Source of the DNA: Lithobates sylvaticus
Lineage: Eukaryota; Chordata; Amphibia; Anura; Ranidae
DNA: 64,000 bases
Direction of reading: 5' to 3'
NCBI GenBank assembly: GCA_028564925.1
Contig: CM053034.1
Coordinates: 151,712,052-151,776,051, forward strand
Positions 24,002 through 33,660 of the stretch are shown here, piece after piece (the stretch's first letter is position 1; every line of letters starts with the position of its first letter). A program made the translations under genes and the position numbers. Below the pieces are notes generated by a model that was not told the origin of the DNA, made no database searches, and was given only the letters and a program-made list of their open reading frames with translations.

Positions 24002-24172
24002 GCACAGTAAAGCCTTCTTTAAAAAGGAATTTCCTTCTTCAGAAGGAATTTATTGTGACTTAATCCATCACATATCCCTAAAACAGGGGGATTATTTATT
24101 TTTATTTTCTGGATATCCGATGGATAGAAGCATGTGAATACCTTCTGTTTTAAGGAGGCTTTACTGTGCTAA
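24002..24172. repeat. Small inverted-repeat element (AGCACAGTAAAGCC ends)
   Basis: AGCACAGTAAAGCCTTCTT at the left is mirrored by AAGGAGGCTTTACTGTGCT at the right. A related copy with CATGCAAAGACCTTCTGTTC lies at about 28,250-28,340. It is non-coding. Confidence 0.45.
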
Positions 24173-24609
24173 GCACTGATTTTTTTTTTGTTGGGGGGGG
24201 GGGGGGTTGATTATACAATGGTTTTTATGCACTGCAACAATGATGGCCAAAAAGCCAGAAACAGCTGCATGCAGTTTAGAATAAATGATTCTTTAATATA
24301 ATGCTACATTTGTATACACCTGTGGTTCTGGTTGTGTACCTGTCACTGTCAGGGAAGGCTTGCCTTAATATGGGGGGCACTCTGCATATGTGTGTGCAGC
24401 AGCAGGCCAATGGGTAAACAGGCAGGTGTGTGCATGCCTGGGAGTGCAAACACCTGTCATTAATACTGGAGCCAAATTGACTATTTAAGCAGGGCTGCTG
24501 CACTGGCTCATTGCTGTCTGCTCTACAGCATTCCTGTGTAACCTGCTTCTGTACTTGACCCATTGTTGCTGACCTGACTTGCCTTTGACCAAGCCTAAAT
24601 ACTACCTGC

Positions 24610-27600
24610 CCAGTTACTTTAGAGGGTAACGAGTAATCTAACTGATTACTTTTCCTCTCATGGTAACGCAGTTCCCATTACTTGGACGGCGTTACCACAA
24701 TTACATCTACCACCACTAGATGGCAGTAGTGTAATTCCGGTGTCCTGACGAAAAAGTTCCCCCACCGGATAAGGACCCCCTGTACTGCGCAGACGCATCG
24801 CTTGCGCAGTACGAAGGACTACGGAGCTTACGAAAATTTCGGAACCTAAACAGCTCTGAGTGAACACTACACCGCGCAGGCGCAGTTAACAAATGTACGA
24901 GGCGATGCCGCGCGCTAACGATGCTCGTGCTGCTCTTCAAGGGGCATCTATCGTGTAACTAAGGGGCGGGTCTAGTATTACTGTAAAATCTGTTATGGGA
25001 GATCTCCGCGCTTAGGACCGGAAATAAGGTGTGCAGCCTGTCCGGAAAAAATTAACCCCCTAGAGGGCAATTTAAATGTAAAGTGCAAAATATGAGGGAC
25101 AAATGGCGCTCCCTGTAAGTAATAAGTATGGTGAACCTAAAAAGGTATAAGTGAAAAAGTGCGTACCTATAGAGAGTATCTACCTCACCAATCCTGCTAG
25201 GTGAAAAGTAGATGCCGTGATACAGGTGGAGTGTACCACCCTAAAATACAATATTAGTGAACTACTCCAATCTGTGAATACCAGTGCTAGTGAGCGTGAG
25301 CAACTTAATTAATAGAAAATAAATAGATAAAAAATAAAAACACAAATATAAATGATATGTAGTGTGTATTATGAATGTGGCTAATTAGGTAAGTGGCTAA
25401 ACCACAGGGGAAGGGAGGTAGCAGCTAACCAGCTAGCATGTATCCTCTACCCAACCATAATATACCATTAATACATGTAGATTTAGAATTGTACCAACAC
25501 TACCAATGGTGAGTAACTTTGGTAATGTAAGAGCCAAGTGAGCAGTGTGCTATAATTAAGCAGGTGACAGTCCCAATACAAAAGATCAAAGATTAAAAAG
25601 TGAATAATAATAATAATAAAAATCAAAAAATATATCATAATAAAAAACCCTGTATAAACCATACACTCAGTGTGTGAAAGTTGAACAGTCCAAAAATACG
25701 GTTGTGAAAAATACAAAAATCATAGTATTAAAGGGAGGGAGTCCAATCCTATGCAGGGACCCACAACAAGATCAGTAGGCAATGTGTTGATGAGTGAGTG
25801 GGGATATATGGGTAACAGTTGTGAAGATAATTCCACCGGTGACTTGTAGTGCTTCAGGCAGTAGTAGGTGACTGTTGTGCTGCCCCCCCAAAGTTCCCTC
25901 ACTCACCAGACGTAGGTACCCCTGCAGGGGTAAACAGCATCAGAATATGGATGTCGGATGGTCCTCCTGGTGGTGGTCTGGATCGGGTCCTGGTCCAGTA
26001 ACTTTCTCCAGTGAATGCAGCCAAAACCCTCAGATGCGGGGGAGGGGGAATACCCCAGGTGGTAATCAGATGGTGCCTCACAGAAAAAAGCAGAAGGATA
26101 TACCCATGTGTGGTATCAGGTGGCTAGTTTATTGGTAAATTTAAAATTGGAATTAAAATAAAAAATACAAATAAAACCCAGGGTGTCTCACAGGATCAGC
26201 CTGGTTCCACCGTACACATTAAAAAGTAGCAAGCAGGGGCGGTTTAGGGCTGGTTTGCTGTTTGCGCTCCACAAGCGTACCAAGCCTCTAAGTCCTGCTC
26301 CGGAAATGACGTCAGCACGCCTTACCGGTTTCGTTATTGAACGTTATCAAAGGCGCCCATTGATAACGTTCAATAACGAAACCGGTAAGGTGTGCTGACG
26401 TCATTTCCGGAGCAGGACTTAGAGGCTTGGTACGCTTGTGGAGCGCAAACAGCAAACCAGCCCTAAACCGCCCCTGCTTGCTACTTTTTAATGTGTACGG
26501 TGGAACCAGGCTGATCCTGTGAGACACCCTGGGTTTTATTTTTATTTTTTATTTTAATTCCAATTTTAAATTTACCAATAAACTAGCCACCTGATACCAC
26601 ACATGGGTATATCCTTCTGCTTTTTTCTGTGAGGCACCATCTGATTACCACCTGGGGTATTCCCCCTCCCCGCATCTGAGGGTTTTGGCTGCATTCACTG
26701 GAGAAAGTTACTGGACCAGGACCCGATCCAGACCACCACCAGGAGGACCATCCGACATCCATATTCTGATGCTGTTTACCCCTGCAGGGGTACCTACGTC
26801 CGGTGAGTGAGGGAACTTTGGGGGGGCAGCACAACAGTCACCTACTACTGCCTGAAGCACTACAAGTCACCGGTGGAATTATCTTCACAACTGTTACCCA
26901 TATATCCCCACTCACTCATCAACACATTGCCTACTGATCTTGTTGTGGGTCCCTGCATAGGATTGGACTCCCTCCCTTTAATACTATGATTTTTGTATTT
27001 TTCACAACCGTATTTTTGGACTGTTCAACTTTCACACACTGAGTGTATGGTTTATACAGGGTTTTTTATTATGATATATTTTTTGATTTTTATTATTATT
27101 ATTATTCACTTTTTAATCTTTGATCTTTTGTATTGGGACTGTCACCTGCTTATTTATAGCACACTGCTCACTTGGCTCTTACATTACCAAAGTTACTCAC
27201 CATTGGTAGTGTTGGTACAATTCTAAATCTACATGTATTAATGGTATATTATGGTTGGGTAGAGGATACATGCTAGCTGGTTAGCTGCTACCTCCCTTCC
27301 CCTGTGGTTTAGCCACTTACCTAATTAGCCACATTTATAATACACACTACATATCATTTATATTTGTGTTTTTATTTTTTATCTATTTATTTTCTATTAA
27401 TTAAGTTGCTCACGCTCACTAGCACTGGTATTCACAGATTGGAGTAGTTCACTAATATTGTATTTTAGGGTGGTACACTCCACCTGTATCACGGCATCTA
27501 CTTTTCACCTAGCAGGATTGGTGAGGTAGATACTCTCTATAGGTACGCACTTTTTCACTTATACCTTTTTAGGTTCACCATACTTATTACTTACAGGGAG

Positions 27601-28001
27601 CGCCATTTGTCCCTCATATTTTGCACTAGTATTACTGTAACCAAGGGGCGCATTTATTATTATTGTTATATATCATGCTCTGCCCATTAATTTAACATTC
27701 GGCCTCTTCTGTAGCCATCCGCCCCTTACACAATATAATAATAATAGACCCGGCCCTTGCTTACACGGTATAACAGATCTGCCCCTTGGTTAGAGTAATA
27801 ATAGAGCAGCCCCTTGGTTACACGATATATAACAACAATAATAAATGTATTAAAAGTATAGAATATTTAAAAAAAAATCTGTTACTTTGCTGCTTAACTA
27901 ATTACTTTTCCAATGTAGTAACTGAGTTACAACAAAATAACTTTTTGGGAGAAGTAATTTTTAACTTAACTAATTACTTTTAGTAAGATGACCAACACTG
28001 C
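24610..28001. mobile_element. hAT-type MITE containing a palindromic insertion
   Basis: The direct repeat CTACCTGC lies at 24,602-24,609 and 28,002-28,009. The right end …CCAACACTG mirrors a decayed left end beginning CAGTTACTTT. The interior near both ends is rich in TAATTACTTTT and GTAAC phrases. It is non-coding. Between 24,987 and 27,625 it holds the large palindrome described separately. The left terminus is imperfect, so the boundaries could shift by a base. Confidence 0.6.
24987..27625. mobile_element. 2.6 kb near-perfect palindromic retro-insertion (Penelope-like)
   Basis: Target duplications CTAGTATTACTGTAA (15 bp) lie at 24,972-24,986 and 27,626-27,640. After about 95 bp of unpaired sequence, the left arm (25,083-26,350) is almost exactly the reverse complement of the right arm (26,360-27,626), with a 9-base spacer at 26,351-26,359. 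Each arm runs from a motif at the centre (TTGATAA, CGTT-CAAT-AACG hairpin, then AAACCGGTAAGG) past a perfect TGACGTCA. It goes on through an AT-rich body to an outer end with CACTTTTTCAC, then AGCGCCATTTGTCCC. The long variable duplication suggests target-primed reverse transcription rather than cut-and-paste. Open frames in the arms are mirror images and have no recognisable domain. The Penelope-like assignment is inferred. Confidence 0.75.
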
Positions 28002-28196
28002 CTACCTGCTGCCTTTGCCACTTGACAGCCCTGAGGAAGCACTAGCTACCTATCGGCTCAGATCTATGGATAAGCTACAGGAAGTCATACCTCGCTGTGC
28101 TCTCATGGCCATTGTCTCACAACCATGGGCCCCTGAGCTGGAGGTGTAAGAAAGGTCTACCTCTTCACGTCAGACTCTTCCACCAGGTGCATGACA

Positions 28197-29166
28197 GTAA
28201 CTGCCTGGTAGGACATAAAGGGAAGATTTGCATGACTTAACCCTCTGCCTGATGAGACATAATCCTCTTTTTTTTTAATGATAGGTGATGGAATGAGACA
28301 TGCAAAGACCTTCTGTTCTAAGAATGTTTTATTGTGCCACTATACTATCATGATGAAATAGGAAGTGCATAGGAGTCATTATTACTGTATACTAAAAATT
28401 TCCAAAGGGAATTGAAAGATTGAAAATAATTTCATTGTCATACTCGGTGAAACCCTCTTAACTCTGTATACTGTAATGTCCCCTTCTATCCTCAAATGTA
28501 TATAATGGCCAATATCAAGGCTAACAGGGTGAGAATCCAGTAATTGACAGATTTGAACCTTTGTAAACAATGATACAATTGATACTAGGGAATGAAAATG
28601 CCTCTTTGTTTGTAATGTTAAGCCTCAGCAATCTTCCAGAGAATGTGTTCCTATTTTATCTCTGTAATCAATTTAAAAAATGAAAGCATTCTAAAACAGT
28701 TGAATCCCAACTTTATTCACATTATTTGACTACAAACAGAAGAAACAAAAGTAGGGCATATTCAGAAATATCCATAATTATAAATATATTTTTTTTAACA
28801 TCAAACTTAACCTTCTAATCAGTAATTTTTGTTACCTATTGTGCAATATGGTTTGATTACAGAATACCTGAAATGTGTTATTGCCATATCATATGTCCTT
28901 GAGACAGTGCTACAGAAATCCAATTGACCTATCCTTAACCTTTACCATGACTGCTGATTTAAGTTATTGTGTAGTTCGGGTTTTTGAAATAGCTGTGTTC
29001 CCATAGGAAGGATGATGTTAGAAATTAAATAGAAGGACTAGAATGCACTTACAGATTCAATGTCACCAACAAAAGTCAGTAAGTAATTTCAAACTTGTCA
29101 GCTGTCACAAATCTGTGGAGTTTTTCATCTTTGTTCTCAGAACTAGTTATTTTGGTCTAATGTTTT
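28197..29166. other. No gene recognised
   Basis: AT-rich sequence. Apart from the small repeat relative near 28,250-28,340, I see no feature. Confidence 0.4.
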
Positions 29167-29640
29167 AATTTTTTTTTCCTTTACATTCAATAAGTTTTAT
29201 TATTTTGACAAGGTTGCATTCAAACCAGTAAAGGCATAAAAAATAAATATAAAATATAATAGGTAGGAAAAACAACTTGTACCGGCAATGAGACAAGATA
29301 TTTGCTCACTGAAAATAAGTTATAATTTGAACAAACATTATAATTGATTTATAATGTTAGAGAATGAAAAATAGGGAATGCAGTATTTAGAGATGTACAG
29401 ATGCCTAAGTCAAGATCTCAATGTAGAAGAAGTGGTTTTGACCATGACCCAAGTATCTACATTTTAGAAAGATGAGTAAGGAGGTCTATCATTAAGTAAG
29501 AATTGCAACATGAGGAGTAAAAAGTAGTTGGGGAAGGAGAAAACTGAAACAGGGAGAAGGGAAAGGAAAAAAAAAGGAAAAAGAAGGGGTTCCCCCCCAC
29601 TGGTGCAAATAGATTTTAAGATGATAGTGTTAAGATGAGG
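29167..29640 (-). mobile_element. LINE 3' end fragment (minus strand)
   Basis: On the - strand the sequence has a pyrimidine-rich untranslated region, then AATAAAACTTATTGAATGT and an A-run (29,167-29,177). This is the arrangement seen at the 3' ends of L1-type elements. No coding part is left. I infer a severely 5'-truncated LINE. Confidence 0.42.
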
Positions 29641-29747
29641 TTAGTTCATATGATTAGGGAACCCTTGCGAAAAGCTAACAGAGAGAACAGTTCTATCCAT
29701 AGGACCTAATAATAAATATTTATTCATGAAGTTATTTTGATGTGCAG

Positions 29748-29751
<4 letters not shown>

Positions 29752-29792
<41 letters not shown>
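29752..29792. repeat. (TA)n microsatellite
   Basis: About 20 uninterrupted TA units immediately precede the L1 ORF1-containing segment. Confidence 0.95.
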
Positions 29793-29795
<3 letters not shown>

Positions 29796-29808
29796 TCTTA
29801 CCCATGAG

Positions 29809-31590
29809 TCTAGCATGGAGAGAACACCCCAGAGCACATCAGCGATGAGATCCGGATCCCCTCGGGAACAGGACACAGAGCTAAGCCGACACATCCCAAG
29901 ATATTCCGGATGCGGCCTAGAGACAACATGCCTGCATTGCAAGCCCCCTCTTGCAAGTCCCGCTCACCAAGCAGAAGCCCGGAATGCACCAGAGATTGGA
30001 GCCTGCTCGGAGCAGAGGTAGGGACTCGGTCATCCCCAGCACTGAATCTGGATGACCTTCGCAAAGTGGCAGCGGACATTAACCACTTCAGCCCCGGAAG
30101 ATTTACCCCCTTCCTGCCCAGAGTGTTTTTTGCGATTCGGCACTGCAACGCTTTAACTGACAATTGCGATGTCGTGCGACGTGGCTCCCAAACAAAATTG
30201 ACGTCCTTTTTTTCCCACAAATAGAGCTTTCTTTTGGTGGTATTTGATCACCTCTGCGTTTTTTTTTTTTTTTTTTTTTGCGCTATAGACAAAAAAAGAG
30301 CGACAATTTTGAAAAAACACATTATTTTTTACTTTTTGCTATAATAAATATCCCCCAAAAATATCAAAAAAAAATGTTTTTCCTCAGTTTAGGCCAATAC
30401 GTATTCTTCTACATATTGTTGGTAAAAAAAATTGCAATAAGCGTTTATTGATTGGTTTGCTCAAAAGTTATAGCTTCTACAAAATAGGGGATAGTTTTAT
30501 GGCATTTTTATTAATATTTTTTGTTTACTAGTAATGGCGGCGATCAGCAATTTTTATCGTGACTGCGACATTATGGCGGACACATCGGAAAATTTTGACA
30601 CATTTTTGGGACCATTGGCATTAATACAGAGATCAATGCTATAAAATTGCATTGATTACTGTAAAAATGTCAAGTCAAGTCAATGTGGAGTTAAGTGTAT
30701 CCTAGGGGCATATTTCTAACTGTCTGGGGGCGTGGCTGTGTGTGACACCACACTGATCGCTGCTCCCGATGACAGGGAGCAGACGATCAGTGTGCTGTCA
30801 TTAGGCAGAACGGGGAGATGCTGTTTACATCGGCATCTCCCTGTTCTTGAGCTCCGTGACACGATCGCAGGTATCCCCACGGTGATCGAGTCTGCCGGAC
30901 CTGCGGGCACGGTCACGGAGCTCGCAGCAGGCATGCACTTTGCCCAGCCGTGCCATTCTGCCAATGTATATGTGCCGACAGCGGTCAGAAAGTGCTTAAA
31001 AGCTTTCTCATGACGGCCATCTCAGATTTAAGATCAAATATCCAAGCCATCGCAGGGGGAGAGGAGGTAGAAGTCACACAAGCCGGCCATGATGTATCTC
31101 TATGCCCTGTACAGCAAATAACGGAATCTCACGCCATACACCTGACAGACACCAACCGCCACATTGAGGAATCGGACAACCGTGGCAGACGTTGCAATCT
31201 CAGGGTAAGGGGCATACCAGAATCAATTGACCCCAGCCACCTCTCCCAATCAGTCGCTAATATATTTAATGACCTCCTGGAGAGAGCCCCAATTGTCTTT
31301 GAACGTATCCATAGAGCATTGCGCCCAAGAGGGAGAGCCACAGGCCCTCCTAGAGACATGGTTTTCTGTCTCACTGACTTCCCTCTGAAGGAGGAAATCC
31401 TCCGTAAAGCCAGGACCCGAAACCAACTATCATTCCAAGGCACTGAAATAAAGATATACTAAGACCTCTCCAATATCACATTACAGCGCAGACAGGAATT
31501 GCTGCCTCTTCTTGATGTATTGAGAGCCAGGGCAATAGTGTACCATTGGTGTACCATTGGAAATTTCCTTTTCTGGTTAACCTGCCAGCT
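29809..31590 (+). pseudogene. L1 ORF1-like RNA-binding protein, interrupted
   Basis: The N-terminal part before the MITE includes a Ser/Pro/Arg-rich stretch ending DDLRKVAADI. After the MITE the frame resumes with MTAISDLRSNIQAIAGGEEVE, which looks like the start of the coiled coil. There follows RRCNLRVRGIPESID (start of the RNA-recognition domain, near 31,180-31,225), HRALRPRG (near 31,310) and PPRDMVFCLTDFPLKEEILR (near 31,347-31,406), then ITLQRRQELLPLLD-type C-terminal sequence near 31,475-31,520. This is the coiled coil, RRM and C-terminal domain order of L1 ORF1p, which binds element RNA and trimerises. The frame is broken by the MITE, and a stop lies at 31,460. A small duplication of GTACCATTG occurs near 31,540-31,560. 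Confidence 0.7.
30079..30999 (+). mobile_element. piggyBac-like MITE inside L1 ORF1
   Basis: TTAA lies at 30,079-30,082 and 30,996-30,999. The start TTAACCACTTCAGCCCCGG is the family hallmark, followed by CACAAATAGAGCTTTCTTTT and a T-run. It disrupts the LINE ORF1, so it is younger than the LINE. It is non-coding. Confidence 0.8.
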
Positions 31591-32338
31591 TGGTATATAG
31601 ATTTCCGACTGCCTCCACTTAGGAGAGCCACCTCCATACACAGCATAGATGAAGCGGGCAACTTTAGCATCAGCCACACCCACCCTCTTCTGCCACATTC
31701 TCTACCTAGAGTCTCCAGAGCACCAAGAAATGGAAGCCACACTGCTTCTCCAGCACATCGCAAAGCTTGCCTCTCCTAGACATGTAAAAGACTCACGCCT
31801 TTTTTTTGCATGACACAAAAACTCTATCCCCATCATAATCTACCAAATACCCATAAGAAAATCACACTACCATACAACTTACTTTACGCATGAAACTATT
31901 GGAAAATTACTTTTTACTCTTTCATGGTCTCAGGATGATGATTAGCCTTCCCTGATCAAAATCATTTATACTACCACACCGGATTCAACAGAATCGGCCT
32001 CACCCGGTCTCTCTGTGGAAAACAGCCTGCAGGGATGGTGCTTCCAGGGCCTAGACTCCCTAGGTCACCACAGACTATGAATGTCAGACTTCAAAATTAC
32101 CAGCTATATACCCTCCCACGAAAGAACTTTGCTCTTTAAAATATACATGATAAGGCTAGCCTCAGTCTATATAGCCATTTCTCCAGAAACACGGGCTAAA
32201 CCAACTGGCCTACTCACCTTGCAAGATACCATAGAACAACAACCACCTGAATAGTACACACTGGATCAAAGAGAAGGGAAATGAGCCTAACATACTTAGA
32301 GACAAGCTTGAACACCCCAACTTACACACCTAAACCTC

Positions 32339-33660
32339 TGTCATGAAGATCCTGCCAGAAACTTAAACCCGGGCCGTCCCGGCCCTCAGATTCCACTGCG
32401 CATGAGCGCCCGGGCGCGGGCACGTGCACAACCGCGCACAGGGAGACGGGCGCGCGCTCTAGTTAGCACCAGCCGGCCTATTTAAGCCTGACCTGTGCAG
32501 ACGGTCTTTGCTGTCTGCTCTACAGCGTTGTGGTGTAGTAAATCTGATCCTGTTATATCTGTTCCTTTGACCCGGCTTGCCATAGACCATCCAGCTTTCT
32601 GCCTGTACCCGACCCCGGCTTCCTATGACCATCCTCCTGCCTGACCCACTGTACCTTGCTTCCAGTTCTGATCCATTACCTGACTTCCTTGATGAACTCT
32701 GGTTCCCTGCAAGGTCTCTGTCCAGTCTGCAGTCTGATTCCTGTAACGAACCTGACCACCTGTCTGTCTCCAGCCCATTCAGTGGTTCTGTTTCCTGCTT
32801 CCAGTTCCTGTCAGCGCTGCTATCCAAGTTTACCTGTGAACCTGCTTGCCAAGCCGTTGTCCAGTTCCTGTCAGCTCTGCTATCCAGTTTACCTGTGTAC
32901 CTGCTTGCCAAGCCGTTGTCCAGTTCCTGTCAGCTCTGCTATCCAGTTTACCTGTGTACCTGCTTGCCAAGCCGTTGTCCAGTTCCTGTCAGCTCTGCTA
33001 TCCAGTTTACCTGTGTACCTGCTTGCCAAGCCGTTGTCCAGTTCCTGTCAGCTCTGCTATCCAGTTTACCTGTGTACCTGCTTGCCAAGCCGTTGTCCAG
33101 TTCCTGTCCGCTCTGCTATCCAGTTTACCTGTGTACCTGCTTGCCAAAGACCCTGCCAGCTCTGCTATCCAGTTTACCTGTGAGCCTGCTTGCCAAAGAT
33201 CCTGTCAGCTCTGCTATCCAGTTTACCTGTGAGCCTGCTTGCCAAAGATCCTGCCAGCTCTGCTATCCAGTTTACCTGTGAGCCTGCTTGCCAAAGATCC
33301 TGCCAGCTCTGCTATCCAGTTTACCTGTGAGCCTGCTTGCCAAAGATCCTGCCAGCTCTGCTATCCAGTTTACCTGTGAGCCTGCTTGCCAAAGATCCTG
33401 TCAGCTCTGCTATCCAGTTTACCTGTGAGCCTGCTTGCCAAAGATCCTGCCAGCTCTGCTATCCAGTTTACCTGTGAGCCTGCTTGCCAAAGATCCTGCC
33501 AGCTCTGCTATCCAGTTTACCTGTGAGCCTGCTTGCCAAAGATCCTGCCAGCTCTGCTAACCTGTTTCCTGCTCATCAGTCTGTATCCAGTCTCCCCTGC
33601 TATCCAGGCTTCCACCGTATCCGCCAGCTGACTTGACCCCTCTACCGGTCTGTTGATCCT
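32339..33660 (+). repeat. Gypsy 5' LTR
   Basis: It starts TGTCATGAAGATCC and has a TATA-like CCTATTTAAGCC near 32,478. Most of its length is two tandem arrays: about five units of 59 bp (CCGTTGTCCAGTTCCTGTC core), then about nine units of 49 bp (GAGCCTGCTTGCCAAAGATC core). The right edge is approximate. Confidence 0.8.

Larger units (their letters stand above)
24341..28196 (+). mobile_element. Solo Gypsy-type LTR split by a nested insertion
   Basis: The left part (24,341-24,609) opens TGTCACTGTCAGGG. It contains a TATA-like CTATTTAAGC and the phrase TGCTGTCTGCTCTACAGC, which also occurs in the Gypsy LTRs at 32,339 and 37,324. The right part (28,010-28,196) closes CCACCAGGTGCATGACA, like the 3' Gypsy LTR end. 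The flanks GTACC and GTAAC differ by one base, fitting a 5 bp target duplication. No internal region is present, so it reads as a solo LTR of about 456 bp that later received the hAT element. Confidence 0.62.

Noticed and set aside
26183-27226. Pairs of identical proteins on opposite strands (71, 60 and 77 codons)
   Set aside because: They are mirror images produced by the palindrome and have no recognisable domain.
32459-33281. Long overlapping frames rich in Ser/Cys/Leu/Pro in the Gypsy LTRs (also 37,444-38,325)
   Set aside because: They are translations of the 59 bp and 49 bp tandem arrays in all frames. Period lengths not divisible by three explain why each frame cycles through the same peptide.
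32820-33560. CRISPR-like array of regularly spaced repeats
   Set aside because: The repeats are contiguous units with no unique spacers, inside an LTR of a eukaryotic retrotransposon.
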